A DNA stretch of 13,978 bases. Source: an uncultured Campylobacter sp. (lineage in GTDB: Bacteria; Campylobacterota; Campylobacteria; Campylobacterales; Campylobacteraceae). Positions 5,287-12,645 of this stretch are shown here, in pieces; the first letter of the stretch is position 1, and each line of letters opens with the position of its first letter. The position numbers and the translations under genes were made by a program. The notes below the pieces were generated by a model. It was not told the origin of the DNA and did not search any database. It saw only the letters and a program-made list of their open reading frames with translations. The DNA lies in NCBI RefSeq assembly GCF_937996225.1, contig NZ_CALKTC010000038.1, positions 1 to 13,978 on the forward strand, read 5' to 3'.

Positions 5287-8070
5287 ATGGATAGACGAGA
5301 CTTTATAAAAAGCTCTGCAGCAGCGGCTGCCTGTAGCGTTGCAGGTATCAGCTTGCCTAGCAGTCTTAGCGCTACTGACGAAGCCGAAAAAGGTTGGCGC
5401 TGGGACAAGGCGGCCTGTCGCTTCTGCGGCACCGGCTGCGGCATCATGGTAGCCACCAAAGACGGCAAGATCGTAGCGGTCAAAGGCGATCCGTTAGCGC
5501 CCGTAAATCGCGGTCTAAACTGCATCAAAGGCTATTTCAACGCCAAGATCATGTACGGCGCCGATCGCATCACCAAGCCTCTTTTGCGCGTAAATTCCAA
5601 AGGCGAATTCGACAAAAAGGGAAAATTTATCGAGATCAGCTGGCAAAGAGCGTTCGACGAAATGGAGAAGCATTTCAGGCGCGCCTATAACGAAGGCGGT
5701 CCCGAGGGCTTTGCCGTACTTGGTAGCGGTCAATACACGATCCCGGAAGGTTACGCCGCAGCAAAGCTAGTAAAGGCGGGCTTTCGCTCCAATAATCTCG
5801 ATCCTAATGCTCGCCAGTGCATGGCCAGCGCCGTCGTAGGTTTTATGCAAACCTTCGGTATCGACGAGCCTGCGGGCGTTTTCGACGATATCGAGCTAAC
5901 CGATACCATCATCGCTTGGGGCGCGAATATGGCTGAGATGCACCCTATCCTTTGGTCTCGCGTCTCCGACCACAAGCTTCGCAACCCGGACCGCGTAAAA
6001 GTTATAAATCTCTCGACCTACTCTAGCCGCACTTCAAACATCGCCGATATCGAAATTATATTCCGTCCGAATACCGATTTGGCGATATGGAACTACATAG
6101 CAAGGGAGATCGTCTACAACCACCCGGATATGATAGATGAGAAATTTATTAAAGAGCACTGTGTGTTCGCTACAGGCCCTGTGGATATCGGCTACGGCTT
6201 GCGAGAAGATATAAATCATAAAAAATACCGCAAAACCGAGCTTGATACCGCGGCTAAGCAAAAATCCAAAATTTTAAGCAAATCCGAGGGCGTTACGTTA
6301 GCATATCTGGGTATGAAAGAGGGCGACGTACTCGAAAACAAACACTCTGACAAATCGGATGCTCACTGGCTCATAAGCTTTGAAGAATTTAAAAAAGCGC
6401 TGGAGCCCTACACGTTAGAATTTGTAGCGCCTTTGGCCAAGGGTAACGAAGATGAGGATTTAGAGGCGTTTAAGACCAAGCTAAAGCAGCTGGCAGATTT
6501 TTATATAGAAAAAGATCGCAAAGTAGTAAGCTTTTGGACGATGGGCTTTAATCAGCACTCAAGAGGAACCTGGGTCAATGAGCAAAGTTACATGGTGCAT
6601 TTTCTGCTCGGCAAGCAAGCTAAGCCGGGCTCCGGAGCGTTTTCGCTTACCGGTCAGCCTAGCGCTTGCGGCACGGCTAGAGAGGTGGGCACGTTTTCTC
6701 ACCGCCTACCTGCCGATATGGTCGTGGCAAATCCGGCACACAGAAAGGTTTCCGAAAAAATTTGGAAGCTTCCAGAGAACACGATAAACCCAAAACCGGG
6801 CGCACACTACGTGCAGGCTCTACGCAATCTCGAAGATGGCAAGATAAAATGGCTGTGGGTTCAGGTAAATAACCCGTGGCAGCAGATCGCCAACGCAAAC
6901 CACTGGATAGCCGCGGCGCGCGAGATGGATAACTTCATCGTAGTAAGCGAGCCATATCCGGGACTAAGCGCGAAGGTAGCCGATCTAATCCTGCCGACCG
7001 CGATGATCTACGAAAAATGGGGCGCATACGGCAATGCCGAGCGCAGAACTCAGTGGTGGAGGCAGCAGGTTCTTCCTGTGGGCGACGCTATGAGCGATAC
7101 GTGGCAGATGTTAGAGTTTTCCAAGCGCTTCAAACTTAAGGATTTTTGGGGCGAGGTTAAAGTAAATGATAAGCTTACGTTACCAAGTGTCTTAGATAAA
7201 ATTTCAGAATTCGGCTATACGCCAGAGACTACACTATTTGAAGTGCTCTTTGCAAACAAAGACGCTCAGGCTTTCGCGGCAAAAGATCTGATTATGGCAA
7301 GCTTCGATAACTCCGAAGTAAACGGCGACTCTCGTGGCGTAATCGGCAGCGACGGCAAAGAATTTAAAGGATATGGCTTTTTCATCCAGAAATATCTTTG
7401 GGAGGAGTACCGCAAATTTGGCACCGGTCACGGACACGACCTAGCCGATTTCGATACATATCACCGAGTGCGCGGTCTTAGATGGCCGGTCGTAGACGGC
7501 AAAGAAACACTTTGGCGCTTCAACGCTCAATACGATCCTTATGCTAAAAAAGCGGCTCCGGATAGTGACTTTGCCTTTTATGGCAACGCCAAAGCGGCGC
7601 TTCCTAGCGGCGATCTGAAATCTGCTACTTCAGGCGAAGAGAAAACAAGCCTTGCCAATAAAGCTAAAATTTTCTTCCGCCCATATATGGATCCTGTAGA
7701 AGTGCCGAGCGAGGAATATCCTTTCTGGCTATGTACGGGTCGCGTGCTAGAGCACTGGCATACGGGTACTATGACTATGCGCGTGCCGGAGCTTTATCGC
7801 GCCGTACCGGAAGCAAGATGCTATATGAATGAAGCCGACGGCGCCAAAATCGGCGTACAACAAAACGAGATCGTCTGGATCGAGTCGCGCCGCGGCAAAG
7901 TCAAAGCGCGCGTGGACTTTCACGGACGTAACGTTCCGCCGAAGGGACTTATTTTCGTGCCGTTTTTTGACGAGAAAGTCTACATAAACCGCGTCACGCT
8001 CGATCATACCTGTCCGCTTTCAAAAGAGACCGACTACAAAAAATGCGCGGTTAAAATTTACAAGGCGTAA
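5287..8070 (+). CDS. napA: Periplasmic nitrate reductase catalytic subunit NapA
   Basis: NapA reduces nitrate to nitrite in the periplasm with Mo-bisMGD and one [4Fe-4S] cluster. The 927 residues match the long epsilonproteobacterial form. Residues 1-29 are a Tat signal (DRRDFIK, then an Ala-rich hydrophobic stretch ending near LSA). C44, C47, C51 and C79 bind the cluster (CRFCGTGC, LNCIKG), with K81 as the relay lysine. C178 in NARQCMASAV is the molybdenum ligand, so this is a Cys enzyme, unlike the Sec enzyme fdhF. The GRVLEHWHTGTMTMR motif (about 817-831) belongs to the C-terminal cofactor-binding domain. It is the first gene of the operon, behind a promoter with an FNR-like box. AAAGG lies 9 bases before the start, and napG begins 3 bases after the stop. 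Confidence 0.97.
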   Translation: MDRRDFIKSSAAAAACSVAGISLPSSLSATDEAEKGWRWDKAACRFCGTGCGIMVATKDGKIVAVKGDPLAPVNRGLNCIKGYFNAKIMYGADRITKPLLRVNSKGEFDKKGKFIEISWQRAFDEMEKHFRRAYNEGGPEGFAVLGSGQYTIPEGYAAAKLVKAGFRSNNLDPNARQCMASAVVGFMQTFGIDEPAGVFDDIELTDTIIAWGANMAEMHPILWSRVSDHKLRNPDRVKVINLSTYSSRTSNIADIEIIFRPNTDLAIWNYIAREIVYNHPDMIDEKFIKEHCVFATGPVDIGYGLREDINHKKYRKTELDTAAKQKSKILSKSEGVTLAYLGMKEGDVLENKHSDKSDAHWLISFEEFKKALEPYTLEFVAPLAKGNEDEDLEAFKTKLKQLADFYIEKDRKVVSFWTMGFNQHSRGTWVNEQSYMVHFLLGKQAKPGSGAFSLTGQPSACGTAREVGTFSHRLPADMVVANPAHRKVSEKIWKLPENTINPKPGAHYVQALRNLEDGKIKWLWVQVNNPWQQIANANHWIAAAREMDNFIVVSEPYPGLSAKVADLILPTAMIYEKWGAYGNAERRTQWWRQQVLPVGDAMSDTWQMLEFSKRFKLKDFWGEVKVNDKLTLPSVLDKISEFGYTPETTLFEVLFANKDAQAFAAKDLIMASFDNSEVNGDSRGVIGSDGKEFKGYGFFIQKYLWEEYRKFGTGHGHDLADFDTYHRVRGLRWPVVDGKETLWRFNAQYDPYAKKAAPDSDFAFYGNAKAALPSGDLKSATSGEEKTSLANKAKIFFRPYMDPVEVPSEEYPFWLCTGRVLEHWHTGTMTMRVPELYRAVPEARCYMNEADGAKIGVQQNEIVWIESRRGKVKARVDFHGRNVPPKGLIFVPFFDEKVYINRVTLDHTCPLSKETDYKKCAVKIYKA

Positions 8071-8073
8071 ATT

Positions 8074-8832
8074 ATGGATAGGCGTGAGGTCTTAGGTATT
8101 CTTTCTTTAGCTGCTGGCGTTGGCGTTTTGGGGCTCGGAGTCGCAAACTCTAGCGAGCACGCCAGACTCCGCCCGCCCGCAGCTATAGGCGAGAAAGAAT
8201 TTCTTAGCAAATGCCTAAGGTGCGGACTTTGTGTCGAGGCGTGCCCATTTGATACGCTTAAGCTTGCGAGCTTTTGCGATCATGCTATTGCAAACGGCAC
8301 ACCGTTTTTTATCCCGCGCGAAATTCCATGCTATATGTGCGACGACATACCTTGCGTCGCGGCCTGTCCTAGCGACGCACTAGATAAAAGCCTGGTAAGC
8401 GAAGACTCCAAGCTTAACGTGCGTCTATCCAAAATGGGCGTTGCGGTCATAGATACGGAGCATTGCATCGCTTATGCGGGTATCCAATGCGACGCGTGCG
8501 TGCGAAACTGCCCCGTGATGGACAAGGCGCTCAGGATCGATTACCGTCACAATAACCGCACCGAAAAGCACGCCCTGCTCGTGCCTGTCGTAGATAGCGA
8601 CTATTGCACGGGTTGCGGCAAGTGCGAGCATGCCTGCGTCACGAAAAAGGCGGCTATCAGCGTCGTGGAACGCGAGCGCGTCATAGGAATTTCCAGCGAT
8701 AACTACGTCAAAGGCTGGATCAAGGGCGACGACGCGAAGCTAAAGGACGCAGACACCAAAATCAAGCTCGATCCGCAAAAGAGTAAGGATTACTTAAACG
8801 AGGACGATCTAATGGAAGGAACTAGGCAATGA
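8074..8832 (+). CDS. napG: Ferredoxin-type quinol dehydrogenase subunit NapG
   Basis: NapG is the periplasmic iron-sulfur partner of membrane NapH, and together they oxidise menaquinol and feed electrons towards NapB and NapA. The 252 residues carry an N-terminal Tat signal (MDRREVLG, then a hydrophobic stretch to about residue 25) and four [4Fe-4S] cysteine groups: C47/50/53/57, C86/89/94/98, C131/139/142/146 and C178/181/184/188. The extended spacing in the second and third groups is typical of NapG and MauM. It follows napA by 3 bases and overlaps napH by 4 (ATGA), which points to translational coupling. No napC is present, so NapGH is probably the only quinol route in this operon. Confidence 0.95.
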   Translation: MDRREVLGILSLAAGVGVLGLGVANSSEHARLRPPAAIGEKEFLSKCLRCGLCVEACPFDTLKLASFCDHAIANGTPFFIPREIPCYMCDDIPCVAACPSDALDKSLVSEDSKLNVRLSKMGVAVIDTEHCIAYAGIQCDACVRNCPVMDKALRIDYRHNNRTEKHALLVPVVDSDYCTGCGKCEHACVTKKAAISVVERERVIGISSDNYVKGWIKGDDAKLKDADTKIKLDPQKSKDYLNEDDLMEGTRQ

Positions 8833-9638
8833 AATACACTATTTTAAGGCGTTTGAGCCAAATTTCTATTCTAGTCCTTTTTATTTTAGGAAATAATTTC
8901 GCCTTCAAAGCCGCGAGCGAAAACGGAATTTTATCAGGAATTCTAAAGGGCAATCTAAGCTCGTCGAAACTTTTCGGCACGATTAATCTAAGCGATCCGT
9001 TTGCAACGGCGCAGATGCTGTTAGCTAGCTTTTCTTTGGGCGCTACGGCGGTTATCGGAGCGCTTATCGTAGGAGCATTTTATGCGCTTATAGCGCCGCG
9101 ATTATATTGCTCGTGGGTCTGCCCGATAAATTTACTGACCGATCTTGCCGCGTGGCTTCGTAAAAAATTTGGCGTGCACACCAAAATTTTAAACGTAAAT
9201 CGCAAAGCTCGCTACGTCCTAGCGGTGCTAGCGCTTGTTTGCAGCGGAGCTTTCGGCTTTGCGGCGTTTGAGAGCGTAAGCTTTATCTCACTTTTCGCGC
9301 GCGCCGTCATATCGCTGAGTGCCAGTGCGTTTGCAATCGCGCTACTGATCGTAGTTTTTGAAATTTTTGCAGGCGATCGCACTATCTGCTCGCGGCTATG
9401 CCCGCTCGGCGGATTTTGGGCTGCGCTTAGCTATTTTAGCGTCATTCGCATTCGCCACGAGGTAGATAAATGCACGATGTGCGGCAAATGCAAAATGGTC
9501 TGCCCCGAAGTGCAAGTACTTAAGATAGTCGGGCGCGAAAACGGGTGCGTTAGTAGCGAGTGTATCAGCTGCGGACGCTGCATCGATGTATGCGACGACG
9601 ATGCGTTAAATTTTAGTATATTAGGAGTGAAAAAATGA
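8829..9638 (+). CDS. napH: Membrane quinol dehydrogenase subunit NapH
   Basis: NapH is a polytopic inner-membrane protein that works with NapG in menaquinol oxidation. The 269 residues show about four to five hydrophobic segments (around 10-25, 65-90, 128-145, 152-180 and 190-205), two CxxxCP motifs characteristic of the NapH/NosR group (C94/C98 and C187/C191, the second reading CSRLCPLGGFW), and a C-terminal cytoplasmic ferredoxin domain with two [4Fe-4S] cysteine groups (C215/218/221/225 and C245/248/251/255). It overlaps napG and napB by 4 bases each, with ATGA at both ends. Confidence 0.95.
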   Translation: MKYTILRRLSQISILVLFILGNNFAFKAASENGILSGILKGNLSSSKLFGTINLSDPFATAQMLLASFSLGATAVIGALIVGAFYALIAPRLYCSWVCPINLLTDLAAWLRKKFGVHTKILNVNRKARYVLAVLALVCSGAFGFAAFESVSFISLFARAVISLSASAFAIALLIVVFEIFAGDRTICSRLCPLGGFWAALSYFSVIRIRHEVDKCTMCGKCKMVCPEVQVLKIVGRENGCVSSECISCGRCIDVCDDDALNFSILGVKK

Positions 9639-10168
9639 AAAAAATGGTTTTAGGCTTGGCTCTTGCATGCTGTGCGGCGCTGTTTGCCGCGGACAAGACG
9701 GCATCTATAGACGCCGATAGCATGGGCTTTATAAAAAGCGTAGATGAATCGGCGCAAAATAAAAATTCCCTGCCCGATTTCAAATATAGCGAGGACGCTC
9801 CGGGCGCCGCTTCGAAAATCGAGCGCAGCTTCGAAAACGCTCCGCCGCTCATACCGCACAGTCTGGACGGGCTTGTACCGATCACAAAGGATAACAATAT
9901 GTGCGTAACCTGCCATATGCCCGATGTCGCTAAGGATGTAGGCTCTACGCCGATTCCAAAAAGCCACTTGGTAGACTTTCGCACAGGCGCGGATCTAAAC
10001 GGCACGCTAGCCGAGCAGCGCTTCAACTGCACGCAATGCCACGTACCGCAAGCCCAGACCGATCCGCTCGTTAAAAATAATTTTAAGGCTGATTTTAGCA
10101 GGTTTAGCGACGCAAATTCCACTTCTAATCTCATAGATACGCTAAATCAAGGCGCCGAGGTTGAGTAG
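9635..10168 (+). CDS. napB: Periplasmic diheme cytochrome c NapB
   Basis: NapB is the small electron-transfer subunit that passes electrons to NapA. The 177 residues begin with a Sec signal peptide (MKKMVLGLALACCAALFAA, cleavage near residue 19). They contain two heme-binding motifs, CVTCH (90-94) and CTQCH (132-136). H75 in IPHSLDGL and H111 in KSHLVDF are the expected distal heme ligands of the family. The start overlaps the napH stop in ATGA, and the next gene starts 9 bases after the stop. Nothing appears broken or missing. Confidence 0.95.
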   Translation: MKKMVLGLALACCAALFAADKTASIDADSMGFIKSVDESAQNKNSLPDFKYSEDAPGAASKIERSFENAPPLIPHSLDGLVPITKDNNMCVTCHMPDVAKDVGSTPIPKSHLVDFRTGADLNGTLAEQRFNCTQCHVPQAQTDPLVKNNFKADFSRFSDANSTSNLIDTLNQGAEVE

Positions 10169-10177
10169 GAGCGCACG

Positions 10178-11416
10178 ATGAAATTTTTACCACCGCTGCT
10201 ACTTTGCGCCTGCTTCATGTATGCCGGTAATGGCGTCGCGGCACCTAGCGGTGCTGTGGGCATAGATACGCCTGCAAAGATCAAACACGCTAGATTCATA
10301 CTAGAGCTTGACGCAAATGTCGCGGTGCTAAAAAATCTAGACGGCGAAATTTACGCAGGACTCGACGACGGCAAGCTCTATAAAATCGCCATTAGCTCCA
10401 CTGAGAATTCCGCGCGCAACTCCGCAGCTGGACAAAATCTCGCAGATCAAAATTCCGCGGCAAACGCAAGCATAAATTCCAATGCGGCGCAGAATTTTAA
10501 TGCAAGAGCAAGCGTAAATTCTGCGGGAAATTCCGAGGCAAATACCGCCGCTATAAATTCCGTAGAGAATTCCGCAGCGGCAAATTCCATAAAGCAGAAT
10601 TCTGCCGAGAATTCTACGGCATTAAATTCCGCTCAAAATTCTATCTCGAATTCCGTGCCGAGCGCAATCTCCAAGACGCTAATTTTCGCCCTGCCCTCGT
10701 CCAAAAATTACCTAGACGAGCCGATGGGCGCTACCATATTCGACGTCGATAAACTAGGCGAAAAATACGCATTTTTATATAACGGCGACGCGTTTGAAAA
10801 GATGCTGGGCGTGTTTGCGAGCGGCAAGATCACGCACTACAAGTTGCCGATGACGGGGATTAAAAACGTCTATTTCTACGACGAAAACACCGTGATTTTG
10901 CTAGGTCTTGGCAGCGAAATTTTATACTTCGACCTGTCTAGCGGTAAGGTAAGCTTCGAGCAAAAGCTCACCATCGCGTCTTTGGGCGGCAGCGCCTACG
11001 ACCGCTCCAGCGGAACGCTGCTAATCTCGTGCGAAGGCGGCATCGTGTTTTATTTCGACGCGAAAGCAAAAAAGCTTATGAGCCAAAAGTCCCTGCACAA
11101 GGACGGAATCTACTCCGTGGCGCTACTTGGCGATCGCATGATGAGTGGCTCGAACGACAAGGAAAGATCGTGCTACTACGAAAACGGCGATTTCGCTAAA
11201 TTTTATAACGCCCATTTTGCAGTTTTTGCCGTGGCACTAAGCCCCGAGCTAGGAGCTTTTACCGTTGGTAACGGCGTGCGAGTAATCGATAAAGCAGGCG
11301 AGATCGTCCGCAGCATCGAGCTGGACAACGACATCATCAACTATCTGCTTTTCGCAGGAGGGTATCTCGTGGGCTCGGGGTACAATAGATATATCTACTT
11401 TTGGGAGTTAAAATGA
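10178..11416 (+). CDS. napL: Accessory periplasmic protein NapL with a large low-complexity insertion
   Basis: NapL is found in epsilonproteobacterial nap operons between napB and napD. Its biochemical role is not settled, and a supporting role in Nap maturation or activity has been proposed. The assignment here rests mainly on operon position and on a WD40/beta-propeller-like character: repeated short strands, and stretches such as VRVIDKAGEIVRSIEL and YNRYIYFWELK at the end. A signal peptide covers about residues 1-22 (hydrophobic LLLCACFMYAG, possible cleavage after VAA). At 412 residues it is about 100 longer than I expect for the family. The excess is an Asn/Ser/Ala-rich stretch at about residues 76-163, which splits the first propeller strands. 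The ribosome binding site TAGGAG lies ahead of the ATG, and the stop overlaps napD in ATGA. Confidence 0.85.
   Translation: MKFLPPLLLCACFMYAGNGVAAPSGAVGIDTPAKIKHARFILELDANVAVLKNLDGEIYAGLDDGKLYKIAISSTENSARNSAAGQNLADQNSAANASINSNAAQNFNARASVNSAGNSEANTAAINSVENSAAANSIKQNSAENSTALNSAQNSISNSVPSAISKTLIFALPSSKNYLDEPMGATIFDVDKLGEKYAFLYNGDAFEKMLGVFASGKITHYKLPMTGIKNVYFYDENTVILLGLGSEILYFDLSSGKVSFEQKLTIASLGGSAYDRSSGTLLISCEGGIVFYFDAKAKKLMSQKSLHKDGIYSVALLGDRMMSGSNDKERSCYYENGDFAKFYNAHFAVFAVALSPELGAFTVGNGVRVIDKAGEIVRSIELDNDIINYLLFAGGYLVGSGYNRYIYFWELK
10403..10666 (+). repeat. Degenerate AATTC-based repeats encoding the Asn/Ser/Ala insertion of NapL
   Basis: These 264 bases inside napL encode about 88 residues built almost only from Asn, Ser, Ala and a few Gln, Glu, Thr and Ile, with the word NSA or NSx recurring at least ten times. 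At DNA level the words AAATTCC, AATTCCG and AATTCTGC recur at irregular spacing, so the stretch probably grew by slippage or local duplication. The frame is kept. It is likely a flexible, length-variable loop in the periplasm. Confidence 0.8.
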
Positions 11417-11748
11417 ATATTTCAAGCGTCGTAATCTATCTGAGCGCAAATGCCGACGTAGCGGCGTTTCGAAAGGAGCTGCAAAGCATCGGCGGCTGCG
11501 AGTTCGTCGCGTGCGAGGACGGCAAGGCGGTAGCCACGATTAGCGCGGAGAGCTTCGAGGACGAGATCGCCGCATTTCGCGCGATAGAGACTATAAAAGG
11601 CGCAAGCGAGGCGATGATGATCTATTCTTACTCCGATCTTGACGCAGACATCGCCGCGGCAAACTCCGACAACGGCGAGCAGATAATGCGCGAGCTGGAT
11701 GAAAAAGACCCAAGCCAGATCAAATACGGCGGCAAAGTGCGGATCTAA
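11413..11748 (+). CDS. napD: NapA maturation chaperone NapD
   Basis: NapD is a small cytoplasmic chaperone that binds the twin-arginine signal peptide of NapA and holds back export until the cofactor is inserted. The 111 residues match the family in size and in the ferredoxin-like beta-alpha-beta pattern: MNISSVVIYL as first strand, a helix around DVAAFRKELQSI, then CEFVACEDGKAVATI. The real start is the ATG at 11413, because it overlaps the napL stop (ATGA) and has GGGAG at fitting distance. A TTG at 11401 is in frame, but nothing favours it. It is the last gene of the operon. The C-terminal tail after about residue 85 is acidic and longer than in E. coli NapD. Confidence 0.92.
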   Translation: MNISSVVIYLSANADVAAFRKELQSIGGCEFVACEDGKAVATISAESFEDEIAAFRAIETIKGASEAMMIYSYSDLDADIAAANSDNGEQIMRELDEKDPSQIKYGGKVRI

Positions 11749-12350
11749 ACCGCCGCCACTCTATTGGTGCTTTTTGTCTAAATTTTATATTTTCGACGAT
11801 CTCTGCGTCACTCGGTAAAATTTTTTATATAAATTTTATCTGCGCCCACGGAATTTGAAATTTTCAAACTCATCTTTGTCACTTCTAGCCTGTTTTTGTA
11901 TCTCTAGCCCGACGCCGCTTTTGCACCCTTAGCCGATTTTTAAGCTTTTGATACGCCGCCTTGCGTTTAGCCGTAAATTTAAATCTACAATTAGACCCTA
12001 TGACGATACAGAATTTTAAAAGCGATGGACGAATTAAATTTATGAAATTTCTGCGCAGCGCTATGCTTTACGTCGCATAAAAAACATGCCGTACCAAATC
12101 AGACGCCGCATAAAAAGATACCGCAACTGCCGTCCGGCGCCACAGCCTATAGCCGCTGCGACGCCCGTCTGTTTGGGATGGCGCTATAAAAATACGGCGA
12201 CCGGGGCGCCGACCGCTGGCAGAAACTACTTCTGCGCGCGGCTTAAGATGCGCCGCAGTAAAACATCGAGCTTAGCTCGGCTGCCGTCAAACACGCTAAA
12301 TTTAGTGCGCATTTACTCCCTAGTATCGCAGCCCTTCGTTCGGCCATGGG

Positions 12351-12374
12351 CTTTGCGGCGCGCAGAGGGTTTTT
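12351..12374 (+). terminator. Candidate plus-strand intrinsic terminator
   Basis: CTTTGCG-GCG-CGCAGAG forms a 7-bp stem with one G-U pair, followed by GG and five T. It is terminator-like but lies 600 bases after napD with no plus-strand gene before it. It may end a long nap transcript, a non-coding RNA, or a decayed gene. Confidence 0.45.
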
Positions 12375-12403
12375 AAATTTCAAAACAAGAGCATAAATTT
12401 TAA

Positions 12404-12423
12404 AATTCCTAGGCGTAGGAATT
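12404..12423 (-). terminator. Perfect hairpin, possible secondary terminator of the AI-2E gene
   Basis: AATTCCTA and TAGGAATT form a perfect 8-bp stem with a 4-base loop. Read on the minus strand, the hairpin runs directly into TTAAAATTT, so it could terminate transcripts coming from the right. The stem is AT-rich and lacks a clean T tract, so function is uncertain. Confidence 0.35.
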
Positions 12424-12552
12424 CCGCGCCGAAGCCAAATTTTAAAATTTATACTGCGGGCACTCAAAGAGAGTTAGTGGTGCGCCGAAATTAAAATTTG
12501 CCTTTAAATTTGAAGCCTTTAAGCCCGCGCAAGAGCTGCGAACGGACAAAAA

Positions 12553-12581
12553 GCCGCGAGGGCGCAAGAGCCGCGAGGGCG
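12553..12581. repeat. Short tandem direct repeat, 17-base unit
   Basis: GCCGCGAGGGCG occurs at 12553-12564 and again at 12570-12581, with the word GCGCAAGAGC bridging the copies and also present upstream at about 12527. It amounts to two units and a fragment in non-coding DNA. No function is apparent. Confidence 0.6.
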
Positions 12582-12622
12582 TGCTGGGCATTGCGTTTTA
12601 CGGGCAGCATTTTCATAAATTT

Positions 12623-12640
12623 AAAAGCGCCTGGCAGCGC
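12623..12640 (-). terminator. Candidate terminator just after the AI-2E family gene
   Basis: On the minus strand, GCGC-TGCCAG-GCGC (12640-12627) is followed by TTTTAAATTT. It begins 5 bases after the stop of the membrane protein gene. The stem has only 4 bp, all G-C, so it is plausible but weak. Confidence 0.4.
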
Positions 12641-12645
12641 AAGCC

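Larger units (their letters stand above)
11749..12645. other. Long region without a convincing gene between napD and the AI-2E gene
   Basis: Over about 0.9 kb I find only short frames (12086-12376 plus, 12243-12467 minus). Both look spurious: no ribosome binding site, no family, and an Arg/Pro/Ala-rich composition typical of out-of-frame reading. The first 300 bases are AT-rich, and the part from about 12080 to 12360 is GC-richer, like coding DNA, so it might be the relic of a lost gene. I recognise no homologue. It also holds a plus-strand terminator-like hairpin (12351-12374), a perfect hairpin at 12404-12423, a 17-base tandem repeat (12553-12581) and the terminator of the next gene. Just after napD, GGCGGC (11728-11733) and GCCGCC (11752-11757) could pair across the stop, with a T run near 11771, but this is a weak terminator. 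Confidence 0.5.

Noticed and set aside
11401..11412. TTG at 11401 as the napD start
   Set aside because: The ATG at 11413 gives an ATGA overlap with napL and a GGGAG ribosome binding site, and fits the family N-terminus.
12086..12376. Plus-strand 96-residue open frame as a gene
   Set aside because: Arg/Pro/Ala-rich out-of-frame look, no ribosome binding site and no recognisable family. It also runs through a terminator-like hairpin.
12243..12467. Minus-strand 74-residue open frame as a gene
   Set aside because: It overlaps the other doubtful frame, crosses the perfect hairpin at 12404-12423, and shows no family features.
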